35,602 bases of DNA. Origin: Alphaproteobacteria bacterium. GTDB taxonomy: Bacteria; Pseudomonadota; Alphaproteobacteria; Rhizobiales; Beijerinckiaceae. The position numbers and the translations under genes are program-made. The DNA is taken from assembly GCA_016869595.1 (NCBI GenBank), contig VGDT01000030.1, positions 1 through 35,602 on the forward strand, read 5' to 3'. This document shows, in pieces, positions 13,121 to 22,716 of the stretch (within the stretch, counting starts at the first letter, position 1; the number at the start of each line of letters is the position of its first letter). The notes below the pieces were generated by a model. It made no database searches, was not told where the DNA came from, and was given only the letters and a program-made list of their open reading frames with translations.

Positions 13121-13996
13121 ATGACCAAAGCGGTTGTCGGAATAATCGGCGGCTCAGGCGTTTATCATCTGCCGGGCCTGACCAACATTCGCCACGAGCG
13201 CGTGACGACGCCCTGGGGCGAGCCTTCCGACGAACTTTGCTTCGGCGAGCTTGGCGGCACGAAAGCGGTCTTTTTGCCGCGGCACGGGCGCGGTCATCGC
13301 ATCTCGCCATCGACGATCAACTACCGCGCCAATATCGACGCGATGAAACGCGCCGGCGTCACCGATCTGATTTCGGTCTCAGCCTGCGGCTCGTTCAAAT
13401 CCGAGTTGTTTCCCGGTCTCTTCGTGCTCGTCGATCAATTCGTCGATCGTACCTTTGCACGGCAATCGTCGTTCTTTGGCGACGGCTGCGTCGCCCATGT
13501 GTCGATGGCGCATCCGATCGCGCCTTTGCTGTCCGCGCGCATTAGCGCGGCGGCGAAAGCCGAGAACATCGAGCATGTCGCCGGCGGAACTTATGTCTGC
13601 ATGGAGGGTCCGCAGTTTTCGTCCTACGCCGAATCGCTCACCTATAAGGGCGCCGGCTATGACGTGATCGGCATGACGGCGATGCCGGAGGCGAAGCTCG
13701 CGCGCGAAGCCGAAATTTCCTACGCCACCGTCGCCATGGTGACGGATTTCGATTGCTGGCATCCAGAGCACGACAATGTCGACGTCGCCGCGGTGATCGC
13801 AATCGTTCAGAAGAATTCAGCGACCGTCGCGCGGCTGCTCGCGCGTGTCCTGGCTGACTTTCCGCTCGAACATGAGCCCTGCCCGATCGGCTCGGACCGC
13901 GCGCTCGACAACGCCATTCTCACCGCGCCCGACGCGCGCGATCCACAATTGTTGAAGAAGCTCGACGCGGTGATGAAGCGGGTGAATGGGGGATGA
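13121..13996 (+). CDS. mtnP: S-methyl-5'-thioadenosine phosphorylase
   Basis: This enzyme phosphorolytically cleaves 5'-methylthioadenosine, a by-product of polyamine and homoserine-lactone synthesis, to adenine and methylthioribose-1-phosphate. The 291-aa product has the PNP/MTAP-family start VGIIGGSGVYHLPGL, a phosphate-binding segment with RHGRGHRISPS and NYRANIDAMKRAGV, then SACGSFKSELFPG. It also has EGPQFSSYAES and VIGMTAMPEAKLAREAEI, the MTAP-specific substrate loop. A strong SD (AAGGAG) precedes the ATG. Adenine made here is the substrate of Apt, encoded about 1.5 kb downstream on the same strand, so the two probably form one salvage route interrupted by an inserted gene. Confidence 0.93.
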   Translation: MTKAVVGIIGGSGVYHLPGLTNIRHERVTTPWGEPSDELCFGELGGTKAVFLPRHGRGHRISPSTINYRANIDAMKRAGVTDLISVSACGSFKSELFPGLFVLVDQFVDRTFARQSSFFGDGCVAHVSMAHPIAPLLSARISAAAKAENIEHVAGGTYVCMEGPQFSSYAESLTYKGAGYDVIGMTAMPEAKLAREAEISYATVAMVTDFDCWHPEHDNVDVAAVIAIVQKNSATVARLLARVLADFPLEHEPCPIGSDRALDNAILTAPDARDPQLLKKLDAVMKRVNGG

Positions 13997-14082
13997 GGGG
14001 GCGCGAAGCGTTCACATGGGCTGATCGCCGAAGCTGACCGGCCATCGACGTGGGTGTTCGCGGCGCTTGCCGACCGCAGCGC

Positions 14083-14139
14083 GACCAACCCGACCTCGCG
14101 CGGCGGTTCAATGTTTGGCGGAGCACGATTTCGAGGTTT
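14083..14139 (+). pseudogene. Possible degenerate HTH/transposase fragment
   Basis: A short frame reads LARRFNVWRSTISRF, which resembles the helix-turn-helix N-terminus of IS630-type transposases or resolvases. Frames before and after are broken and no terminal repeats are seen. It lies just before the A+T-richer orphan gene at 14228 and could be an insertion scar. The resemblance is short and could be chance. Confidence 0.2.
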
Positions 14140-14227
14140 GTCCCGGTTAAGGGGAACACAAGCGCTTGCATGAGCGCCACCAGCCTAAACGTAGCTGCGC
14201 GACATTTATTTTGATGGAGAGCTTTGC

Positions 14228-15064
14228 ATGGATGATGCGAATTCGGGTGCTGGAAAACAAATGCCCAAGGGAGCCTCGGGGGGCCGCGCAATTCGCGCTG
14301 TATTGAATGCCGCGTCTGGGGCAATCCCTTTAGTAGGCGGTATTCTATCTGCCGGCGCGGGCGCGTGGTCAGAACACGAACAAGAGAAGATCAACAATTT
14401 TTTCGAGCATTGGTTGAAGATGCTTCAGGAGGAAATGGCTGAAAAAGCTCAAACAATCTTGGAAATCATGGCTCGATTGGACATGAATGATGAGAAGACT
14501 GCAGAACGGGTAGCTAGCCCTGAATATCAGTCGTTAGTTCGTAAGGCATTCCGAGATTGGGCAGGTGCTGAAAGCGAAGAAAAGCGCAAAGCTGTTCGTA
14601 ACATTCTTGTACATGCCGCTGACGCCAGTTTGACTAGTGATGATGTGGTTCGGTTATTTTTGCAGTGGATTTCAACCTATAGTGAGCTTCATTTTAAGGT
14701 GATACGATCAATCTACAATGATGCAGGTGTCACACGCGCTCGCATCTGGGAAAAGGTTGGTAAAGAGGAGGTGCGCGAAGATTCTGCCGAAGCCGACCTT
14801 TTCAAGCTGCTTATTCGCGACCTCAGTACCGGCGGCATCATCCGCCAACATCGAGAGAAAGACTACGCCGGAAATTTCCTCAGAAAGCCTGCACAAAGAA
14901 GTCGAAAGAACGTGCCGGTTTCAAACGTGATGGAATCCGCCTTCGAGGACACGAAGGGTTACGAGCTAACAGAACTCGGCCAGCAATTCGTCCACTATGC
15001 GATGACGGATTTGCCCATTCGGATTCAGTTTAGGCCAGAGACTTCTAGTGCGGATGCAACGTGA
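14228..15064 (+). CDS. Orphan protein with Gly-rich hydrophobic N-terminus and winged-helix-like C-terminus
   Basis: I cannot name this 278-aa protein. Residues 25-47 form a Gly/Ala-rich hydrophobic segment containing IPLVGGIL, followed by an amphipathic, coiled-coil-prone region (50-95) and a helical middle with RKAFRDWAGAESEEKRKAVRN. The C-terminal third (KLLIRDLSTGGII and ELTELGQQFVHY) looks like a winged helix. Uncharacterised bacterial proteins with a 'PxVGG' hydrophobic hairpin followed by such a helical body are known to me from variable genomic regions; a membrane-acting defence or stress role is a guess. A GGAGA ribosome-binding site precedes the ATG. It is visibly richer in A+T than mtnP and apt on either side, so transfer is likely. 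Confidence 0.75.
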   Translation: MDDANSGAGKQMPKGASGGRAIRAVLNAASGAIPLVGGILSAGAGAWSEHEQEKINNFFEHWLKMLQEEMAEKAQTILEIMARLDMNDEKTAERVASPEYQSLVRKAFRDWAGAESEEKRKAVRNILVHAADASLTSDDVVRLFLQWISTYSELHFKVIRSIYNDAGVTRARIWEKVGKEEVREDSAEADLFKLLIRDLSTGGIIRQHREKDYAGNFLRKPAQRSRKNVPVSNVMESAFEDTKGYELTELGQQFVHYAMTDLPIRIQFRPETSSADAT

Positions 15065-15493
15065 GAACAGGCAAAAGTAGAGCCTTTGCAGTGGAGCCTC
15101 GAGAGCCAGTCATTTCTAAGTTGGGTTCGTTTATCTTTATTCACGCCTCCCTGTTACGCGCTCGTTGCGCGCACAGGGCGATCAACGAAGACCGGGCGTT
15201 TGCGAATCCCTCCCCCTTACGGGGAGGGTGGCCCCGCGAAGCGGGGTCGGGTGGGTAAACTCAGATCGAGAGGCGCGATGAACCCCCACCCGGCGGTCTT
15301 CGACCGCCGACCTCCCCGCAAGGGGGAGGTATTTCGCGCGAACCGCTCAAGATCGTTGTGTCTGGTTGCTCGGTTGAGCGCCCCTCCCCATTTGCGCCCT
15401 GCCCCGCCATGCGTGTATCTCTCTCACGCCCTGGCGGTTTCGCCATGACCCTCCACACGCGGCTACTTCGCCGCCGATCCGAAGGCCGCATTC
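15065..15493. other. Repeat-bearing intergenic region before apt
   Basis: There is no gene in these 429 nt. The right part holds the palindromic element described separately. Upstream of the apt ATG the apt frame stays open back to a TGA at about 15446 but offers no ATG, GTG or TTG that would extend the protein, so the start at 15494 is kept. No clear promoter was recognised. Confidence 0.5.
15208..15330. repeat. Palindromic REP/BIME-like element
   Basis: This is a chain of hairpins. CCCTCCCC pairs with GGGGAGGG (15208-15228), CCCCGC with GCGGGG (about 15232-15246), CGGCGGTC with GACCGCCG around a short loop (about 15291-15310), and CCTCCCC with GGGGGAGG (about 15311-15329). The outer GGGTGGG and CCCACCC also pair. 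It is related in style to the element between atpA and atpG and probably belongs to the same dispersed class. Confidence 0.8.
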
Positions 15494-16021
<528 letters not shown>

Positions 16022-16067
16022 TCCGCCTTTTTTCATGTCTTTGCTCAGTCCAGGCTCGACCAGAGCG

Positions 16068-16167
16068 CGCCGCGAAAAAGTGGAATCCGGTTTTTCGCAG
16101 AGCGCGCGCTCTCAATTTTTGAGATCGATCGCGTCATCTGCATTTAGGCGATTTTGCCCAAATGCAG
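16068..16167. repeat. Two adjacent inverted repeats before the L,D-transpeptidase
   Basis: One hairpin has arms GCGAAAAA and TTTTTCGC around GTGGAATCCGG (16072-16098), a motif that recurs widely in Rhizobiales intergenic DNA. The second (about 16138-16167) pairs CTGCATTT and GGC with GCC and AAATGCAG. Both lie in the 175-nt gap between apt and the next gene; the T-run inside the first arm makes a terminator for apt possible. Confidence 0.7.
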
Positions 16168-16196
16168 CGTGATCTTAAGAGAGGCTGTACAGGCGC

Positions 16197-17414
16197 ATGA
16201 CGCCGCGACAGACCCAATTGGCGCTGGCGGCGCTCGCTGTCGCGGCGCTGGCCGGCGGGTTCGTGGCCCTCCGCTACATGCCTGATTCCGAGAACCTATC
16301 CGCCGTCCGCAGCAATACCTTGCGCGCGTCCTGGAGCGGCGCGCTGGCGCCCGGACTGCGGGTGGCCATGCGCGTGCAGCGCGGCGCCTTTCCCCCTGCG
16401 CCGCCCGCCGAGCCGGCGCCCGTGGCTTCCGCGGGAGCGGCGCTGCAGGCATTGCCTCAACTCGCCGCGCTGCCTACGGGCGGCGGCGTCGAAGGATCGA
16501 TCTCCTTCCCGCAAGCTGAGCCGTCGCCCGCGCCGCCCGAGCGGGCCACGCCCTTGCCCCCATCGAGACCGGGCGATCTTGCCGATCTTGCGGCGCGCTC
16601 CGCTGAGACGGCTGCGACCGCCGAGCAGACACAAACTTCGGCGAGAGCCGCGCTAGAGGCCACGCCGGCCGGGCCGACCGAAGCGGCGCCGCCCACTCAG
16701 CTTGCGCGCGCCGTCGAGCCGGCGCTACGGCCAGCGCCAGATGACGCCTTTCAGCAGGAAGCGCCCATGCGCTTTGGCATGGGGGATCAGGTTTTCGTCC
16801 GGATCTTCAAGCAGGAAGGCCAGCTCGAACTCTGGCTTAGGAAAGGCGGCAGCCGCTTCTCGCTCTATAAAACCTTCCCGATCTGCAAATGGTCGGGCAG
16901 GCTTGGGCCCAAGGTCAAGGAAGCCGACTACCAGTCGCCGGAAGGTTTCTACAGCGTCTCGGCGAAGCAGCTTCATCCCAATTCGAATTACCACCGCGCC
17001 TTCAACGTCGGCTATCCGAACGCCTTCGACCGGCAAAATGGCCGCACCGGCGGTCTCGTCATGGTCCATGGCGCGTGCAAATCGGTCGGCTGTTTCGCCA
17101 TGACCGATCACGGCATCGAGGAAATCTACGCCTTCGTCGAGGCGGCGCTGCGCGCCGGCCAGCGCGAAGTGCAGGTGCATATTTTCCCCTTCCGCATGAC
17201 CGAGCAGACGATTGCGCGCGAAACCGGAGCAAGCTGGCTGGCCTACGTCGGCGTCCACGGCGGCTATGAGCAATGGAGCGCGTTCTGGCGCAATCTGAAG
17301 GAAGGCTACGACCTGTTCGAGCAGACGGGCGAGCCGCCGGCAGCCTTCGCCTGCGGCGATCACTACGCCTTCGGCGCGGGCGACGCCTCCTGTCGGCGCA
17401 TCGCAGGCTGGTGA
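16197..17414 (+). CDS. L,D-transpeptidase (YkuD domain, YafK-like)
   Basis: This periplasmic peptidoglycan cross-linker or lipoprotein-attaching enzyme has 405 aa. An N-terminal signal anchor (about residues 7-24) is followed by a long Ala/Pro-rich low-complexity linker (about 60-185) that probably spans toward the wall. The catalytic YkuD domain follows, with the motif MVHGACKSVGCFAMTD: H291 and the nucleophile C299. Family knowledge: the active-site Cys forms an acyl-enzyme with the tetrapeptide stem. The substrate (3-3 cross-links or an outer-membrane protein) cannot be told. The C-terminal extension after the catalytic motif (about 100 residues) matches the YafK/ErfK-related long form. 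Confidence 0.88.
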   Translation: MTPRQTQLALAALAVAALAGGFVALRYMPDSENLSAVRSNTLRASWSGALAPGLRVAMRVQRGAFPPAPPAEPAPVASAGAALQALPQLAALPTGGGVEGSISFPQAEPSPAPPERATPLPPSRPGDLADLAARSAETAATAEQTQTSARAALEATPAGPTEAAPPTQLARAVEPALRPAPDDAFQQEAPMRFGMGDQVFVRIFKQEGQLELWLRKGGSRFSLYKTFPICKWSGRLGPKVKEADYQSPEGFYSVSAKQLHPNSNYHRAFNVGYPNAFDRQNGRTGGLVMVHGACKSVGCFAMTDHGIEEIYAFVEAALRAGQREVQVHIFPFRMTEQTIARETGASWLAYVGVHGGYEQWSAFWRNLKEGYDLFEQTGEPPAAFACGDHYAFGAGDASCRRIAGW

Positions 17415-17514
17415 TTTTGCGAGCTTAAGCCGAGGCCGTTCAGCTTGGTTTAAGCCACGCTAAGTCAAGATCGCAGAGCAATCAGCGCCGGGGGGCGCAA
17501 TCAAGGAAGCGCCC

Positions 17515-17916
17515 ATGCGCCTCATGACCTTATCTATTGTCGGCGCCGTCTGCGCGACCGCCATGTTCGCTTCGCCTTCAGCAAAATCGGCCAATGTGCC
17601 GCTCTGCCTCGCGATCGCGCAAAACTACAATAATTGCGTCCGGCAGCACCAACGCGGTCCCCACGGACCCGGCTACGGCTATCCGGGCGGCGGCTATGGG
17701 GATGATGAGGGGTACGGCGGCTTCCGCGGCCGCGGCTATGGCCAGGATTATGGCGGCTACGACGACCGTGACGGTGGTGGTTATGGGCCCGGATACGGCG
17801 GTCACGGCGGCTATGGCGGCTATGGCGGCGGTTATCGTCGCCATGGCCGCGGCCGCGCCGAGGCGGCATGCGCCGTCTGGTTCGTCCAGATGCAGGCCAG
17901 CGGCTGCTTTAACTAA
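17515..17916 (+). CDS. Secreted Gly/Tyr-rich protein of unknown function
   Basis: This 133-aa protein has a signal peptide (cleavage likely after AKSA, residue ~26), a short Cys-containing segment (CLAIAQNYNNCV), a long run of GYG, GGY and GGYGGYG repeats (about residues 48-110), and a closing part with two more Cys (AACAVWFVQMQASGCF). The four cysteines flanking the disordered repeat suggest two disulfides. Similar small Gly/Tyr-rich exported proteins occur in Rhizobiales, but no function is known to me. An AAGGAAG ribosome-binding site precedes the ATG. It is convergent with the Kazal-like gene pair. Confidence 0.8.
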   Translation: MRLMTLSIVGAVCATAMFASPSAKSANVPLCLAIAQNYNNCVRQHQRGPHGPGYGYPGGGYGDDEGYGGFRGRGYGQDYGGYDDRDGGGYGPGYGGHGGYGGYGGGYRRHGRGRAEAACAVWFVQMQASGCFN

Positions 17917-17967
17917 CGGCGAAGAGAGGACGTGACTTTCGGTTGCGTCACGCCACCCAAGCGACGC

Positions 17968-18291
17968 TTACCTATAGGGTTTCGGACAGGCGCCGTCAGA
18001 CTTTTTCCCGACCTTCGCGGCCTGACGCGTGCAGTCATTTCCGTAAGTCTTGTCGTCGCAGCCGCAAACGGGACGATACTCTTTCGTGCACTTATCCGGA
18101 ATCTGGACGCACTTGCCGGCGATGTCGGCCCCACGGCATTGGCCCGGCTCTGGGTCGCACCACAAACCTTTGTCGCATGGAATGCCGGCGATGCCTCCGC
18201 ACATCTCGCCGACCTTGGCCGCCGAGGCAGGCGCTGAAATCAAGGCTGAGAGCGCCAGGGCGAACATGAATCTCCAAAGCATCTTTGTCAT
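17968..18291 (-). CDS. Secreted Kazal-like cysteine-rich protein A
   Basis: This 107-aa precursor has a signal peptide of about 24 residues. Two cysteine modules follow. The first is CGGIAGIPCDKGLWCDPEPG then QC (31-52). The second is a Kazal-type motif, C-x6-C-x7-C ending PVCGCDDKTYGNDC (C61-C87) with a final C102. Kazal domains are protease inhibitors in eukaryotes; a similar cysteine framework in bacteria is annotated as Kazal-type, but inhibitory activity is mostly untested. GGGAGG upstream of the ATG gives a strong ribosome-binding site. It lies directly downstream of a paralogue on the same strand, so a tandem duplication is likely. Confidence 0.88.
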   Translation of the reverse strand: MTKMLWRFMFALALSALISAPASAAKVGEMCGGIAGIPCDKGLWCDPEPGQCRGADIAGKCVQIPDKCTKEYRPVCGCDDKTYGNDCTRQAAKVGKKSDGACPKPYR

Positions 18292-18414
18292 ATCGAAGTC
18301 CTCCCAAAATTACGTTGACGTAGCTCTGCCCGGGCGCGTTCCGCCTGAGCGATGACCTAATAGGACCACGCCGTCGCACGCCGCCAAAACTGCGAGCGCG
18401 GCTTCACTTGACCG

Positions 18415-18780
18415 CTAGTGGCGGCGAGGCTTGCACGGGCCTTCGTGCTTCTTGCATGGGCCATCGTGTTTTTTATTGACCATGGCGGCGCGACGCGCGC
18501 AGTCATTGCCGTAAGTGCGGCCGTTACATCCGCAAACCGGCTTGTAAATGAGGTGGCAAAATTTGGGCTTGCGCACGCAATGGCCGAATGCGTCGGCGAC
18601 GTGGCAAGCGCCGGGGCGCATCTCGCACCAAAGGCCGTGGGCGCAGGGTAAGCCCGCGATGCCGCCGCACTTGGCGCCGACCCCGCCGGCGGCGGCCGCC
18701 GGCGATTGCGTCGCCACGAAAAGCACAAATAGCAAGGGAGAGAAGAGCGCGCAGAGGCGCAAGCCAAGGCGTAAGTACAT
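18415..18780 (-). CDS. Secreted Kazal-like cysteine-rich protein B
   Basis: A 121-aa paralogue of the preceding protein. After a signal peptide (about 30 residues, ending AAAA) come CGGIAGLPCAHGLWCEM and RPGAC, then the Kazal-type segment with PVCGCNGRTYGNDC. The C-terminal tail is short, Lys/His-rich and carries one further cysteine (KKHEGPCKPRRH). The cysteine spacing matches protein A almost exactly. An SD-like GGAG precedes the ATG at 18780. Upstream of the protein-A start the two genes are 123 nt apart, so they may be separate transcripts. Confidence 0.87.
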   Translation of the reverse strand: MYLRLGLRLCALFSPLLFVLFVATQSPAAAAGGVGAKCGGIAGLPCAHGLWCEMRPGACHVADAFGHCVRKPKFCHLIYKPVCGCNGRTYGNDCARRAAMVNKKHDGPCKKHEGPCKPRRH

Positions 18781-19186
18781 ATCGGTGCTCCATAAAATGG
18801 TTCAGCAACGGCGGGATAACGCTCGCGGACGGCGAGCGTTCCACACCGCGCCGAAAAGGCTTTGCCGATCATGAATTTGCGGGAGCTGGCAGGCGCGAAC
18901 GCCAATTTCGCGGTCGACGCCTATCGAATGGCAACAGTCGCGCCAAGAAGGGCGGGGCAGCATCACTCGAATTTTCGAAACTCATGAATTTCGAGAGGCG
19001 AGAGCGCTTCGGTCGCCGCAGTTCCAGTGCATGAAGCGGACCGCTTTACCGGTCGCAGAAGCGCACTAATTCGATTAGGCCGCTCTTACGAATTTATGTA
19101 CCAAAGCACTGCGCCACGACCGAATGCAGTGAAGGCGTTGTATGAACACGAATCTGGGTTGCTGCTATTGATGGTATCGAAAATCG
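18781..19186. other. 406-nt region without a supported gene
   Basis: Open frames on the plus strand (18588-19034 and 19027-19221) have no recognisable protein, and the first runs antisense through a Kazal-like gene. An imperfect inverted repeat (CGAATTTTCG followed by ATGAATTTCG) lies near 18968-18995. Base composition falls toward the right edge, where an A+T-richer gene starts. The promoter of Kazal-like gene B should be in the left part, but I could not fix it. Confidence 0.4.
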
Positions 19187-19774
19187 ATGACAGACAACAA
19201 CCTGCCGCACAAAAAGACTGAACTTCCTTGGTATTCTTATCAGGCGAAGTTTTTAGAGCTTTCTTATATGCGGGGACTGGATGAGAAGGCGCTGGATGAA
19301 GAGCACTCCGCTTCGGAGATAATTCATACCATTATCTCTAATCTGTTTCTTCTGAATTCTGGGGGAATTGCTGCAATTCCAGCAATTAGTGGTTTCTTTG
19401 GTGAGAAATATTTCTTTGGACACGACATGGTTGAACTTTTTTGGCGTCCAGGAATATCTTTTGTTTTAGGGGAGGTCCTAGTGTTGCTTTGCGCCTTTAT
19501 CGCATACCTTAACCATCTCTATTTTGCCGGTTTTGTGCGCGCGTCCTATGAGTCTGAATTAGCCAGAATAAATAATACGCTTCCTTCGTATGAATCGAAC
19601 CAAAGTCTCGTCGATATAGTAGTTGGTCGTTCGGGGGGATACATGAATTATTATAATAGGCTCCTAAAACTCTCTTTTTGGACGGCCGTGATTTGCGGGT
19701 TTTTTTCGATGTTCGCATTCATTGCCGGCTGCTACTTTTTAACTGGAACTGTCAGCAGCATAAGAGAGCTTTGA
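19187..19774 (+). CDS. Membrane protein of unknown function, A+T-rich
   Basis: This 195-aa protein has three or four hydrophobic helices: about 47-70 (two short ones possible), 89-117 and 163-190. A hydrophilic loop between the last two carries SYESELARINNTLPSYESN. The charged N-terminus (about 45 residues) is likely cytosolic. No family could be recognised. Base composition is far richer in A+T than the surrounding genes, suggesting recent acquisition. No good ribosome-binding site precedes the ATG at 19187, so the true start is uncertain. Confidence 0.65.
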   Translation: MTDNNLPHKKTELPWYSYQAKFLELSYMRGLDEKALDEEHSASEIIHTIISNLFLLNSGGIAAIPAISGFFGEKYFFGHDMVELFWRPGISFVLGEVLVLLCAFIAYLNHLYFAGFVRASYESELARINNTLPSYESNQSLVDIVVGRSGGYMNYYNRLLKLSFWTAVICGFFSMFAFIAGCYFLTGTVSSIREL

Positions 19775-20012
19775 ACAATTGCTGAGCTCCCCATGATTGG
19801 TTTTTTTGCGCGACGCAATGCTCACGTGACGTTTGATCGTCGGCATCTCGACAAAATTGCGCTTTCGAGGGCCGCGCGAGTCGGACTCTGATGGAACCTC
19901 GTGCGAAGGTTTGAAATTGGCGCGAAGCGCCCATCCCGCCTGCCAGCCAAAAGTCTCCGTTTTCACCCAAAGCTGAAATTCAAACTGAGCTGCTGCCCAA
20001 TCGTCGCGCATA

Positions 20013-20042
20013 TTGACAGTCGCCGTATATGAAGGGTAGATG
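20013..20042 (+). promoter_or_regulatory. Sigma70-type promoter for rplU-rpmA
   Basis: TTGACA at 20013-20018 is a perfect -35 element. After 18 nt the sequence TAGATG (20037-20042) can serve as -10. This would start transcription at about 20049, leaving a leader of about 127 nt before rplU. Confidence 0.55.
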
Positions 20043-20046
20043 AAAG

Positions 20047-20078
20047 CCGCTTCGGCGCGGCGGTTTCGCCGCGTTTTT
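20047..20078 (+). terminator. Terminator-like hairpin with competing upstream hairpin in the L21 leader
   Basis: A 7-bp perfect stem (CGCGGCG, loop GTTT, CGCCGCG; 20056-20073) is followed at once by five T residues (20074-20078), a compact intrinsic-terminator shape. Just upstream, GCCGC (20047-20051) can instead pair with GCGGC (about 20057-20061), which would use part of the terminator's left arm. The two folds exclude each other. If transcription starts near 20049, the terminator would act very early, so the real transcription start matters. Confidence 0.45.
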
Positions 20079-20175
20079 CGTTTGCGCCTTGGCGCGCGAC
20101 CGAAGCGGAATAAACCAACTGCAAAGAAGCCGGCCGGCTGAAACGCCAGAGCCGGGACGAACACAGGACAAAAAG

Positions 20176-20484
20176 ATGTTCGCAGTCATCAAAACAGGCG
20201 GCAAGCAATATAGCGTCGCCGCAGGAGACGTGATCACCGTCATGGCGCTCGACGGCGCGCCGGGCGACGCGGTCACCTTCGACGAAGTGCTCATGCTTGG
20301 CGGCGACAGCCCCAAGATTGGCGCGCCGACCATCGCAGGCGCTAAGGTTTCGGGCGAGATCGCCGAACAGACCCGCAGCGCGAAGTCGATCGCCTTCAAG
20401 AAGCGCCGTCGGCAGAATTCAAAGCGCAAGCGCGGTCATCGGCAGGACCTGACGCTTGTGAGAATCACAGCGATCGAGAGCTGA
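20176..20484 (+). CDS. rplU: 50S ribosomal protein L21 (bL21)
   Basis: Component of the large ribosomal subunit that binds 23S rRNA, 102 aa, normal length. It begins [18 protein letters not shown] and carries the family's C-terminal [17 protein letters not shown] segment, the rRNA-binding basic tail. I chose ATG at 20176 (AGGA upstream) because the conserved N-terminus starts there; an earlier in-frame start at 20089 would add 29 non-family residues. rpmA follows after 64 nt. Confidence 0.97.
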   Translation: MFAVIKTGGKQYSVAAGDVITVMALDGAPGDAVTFDEVLMLGGDSPKIGAPTIAGAKVSGEIAEQTRSAKSIAFKKRRRQNSKRKRGHRQDLTLVRITAIES

Positions 20485-20548
20485 CCGCTCTCTCGCGATA
20501 CAGGAACAAAGCGGCCTAAGCGCCGCACAGGACAATCGGAGCGAATCC

Positions 20549-20812
20549 ATGGCTCACAAGAAGGCAGGCGGCTCGTCGCGCAACGGCCGCGATTCGGACG
20601 GCCGGCGCCTCGGCGTCAAGAAATTCGGCGGGGAATCCGTCGTCGGCGGCAATATCATCGTGCGCCAGCGCGGCACCAAATGGCATCCAGGCCGCAATGT
20701 CGGCATGGGCAAGGACCACACGCTTTTTGCGCTGGTCGAGGGCGTTGTCGAATTTAAATCCAGCGGCGGACGTTCTAGCGTATCGGTAACGCCGACGCCG
20801 GCCGCAGAGTAA
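20549..20812 (+). CDS. rpmA: 50S ribosomal protein L27 (bL27)
   Basis: Large-subunit protein near the peptidyl transferase centre, 87 aa. It starts [18 protein letters not shown], with the flexible N-terminal arm, and continues with [21 protein letters not shown] and [12 protein letters not shown]. The N-terminus is not extended as in Firmicutes, where L27 is proteolytically trimmed. It lies downstream of rplU in the conserved rplU-rpmA-obgE arrangement. Confidence 0.97.
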   Translation: MAHKKAGGSSRNGRDSDGRRLGVKKFGGESVVGGNIIVRQRGTKWHPGRNVGMGKDHTLFALVEGVVEFKSSGGRSSVSVTPTPAAE

Positions 20813-20821
20813 GGCGGTAGG

Positions 20822-20958
20822 GACGACCCTCCGCCGACCAACCGGCGGATTACGGTCGTCTCGACCCGCTTCTGGCGATCCAGGCGGGAAACGTTCCAGG
20901 CGAGATGTCCGGAAAAGCCGTAACGGGCCGATAGGAGAACGCTCTCCTTAACGGCTTT
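20822..20958. other. Two nested stem-loops between rpmA and the GNAT gene
   Basis: The first (20822-20860) has outer arms GACGACC and GGTCGTC enclosing an inner CCGCCG/CGGCGG stem. The second (20914-20958) has outer arms AAAGCCGT and ACGGCTTT enclosing an inner AGGAGA/TCTCCT stem with a four-base loop. Neither has a T-run, so they are not typical terminators. They may be mRNA-processing or stability structures that separate ribosomal-protein expression from GNAT-obgE. Confidence 0.55.
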
Positions 20959-20993
20959 AGGCCAAAATTTCCGAATATCGCTTGGAGCATTGA

Positions 20994-22665
<1,672 letters not shown>

Positions 22666-22716
22666 CAGCGCGCCGCCATTGACCTTAACAGGATCAGTGC
22701 ATAGCTTTGACTGACT

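Larger units (their letters stand above)
19775..20175. other. Upstream region of rplU
   Basis: About 400 nt with no supported gene. The left part is ordinary intergenic DNA. The right part holds a promoter-like TTGACA (20013) and a terminator-like hairpin, both annotated separately. A 141-codon frame on the minus strand (19739-20164) is not protein-like. Confidence 0.5.

Noticed and set aside
18588-19034. 148-codon plus-strand frame
   Set aside because: It runs antisense through a clear secreted Kazal-like gene and is Arg-rich without structure.
19739-20164. 141-codon minus-strand frame upstream of rplU
   Set aside because: No ribosome-binding site or motif, and it covers the probable rplU promoter and leader.
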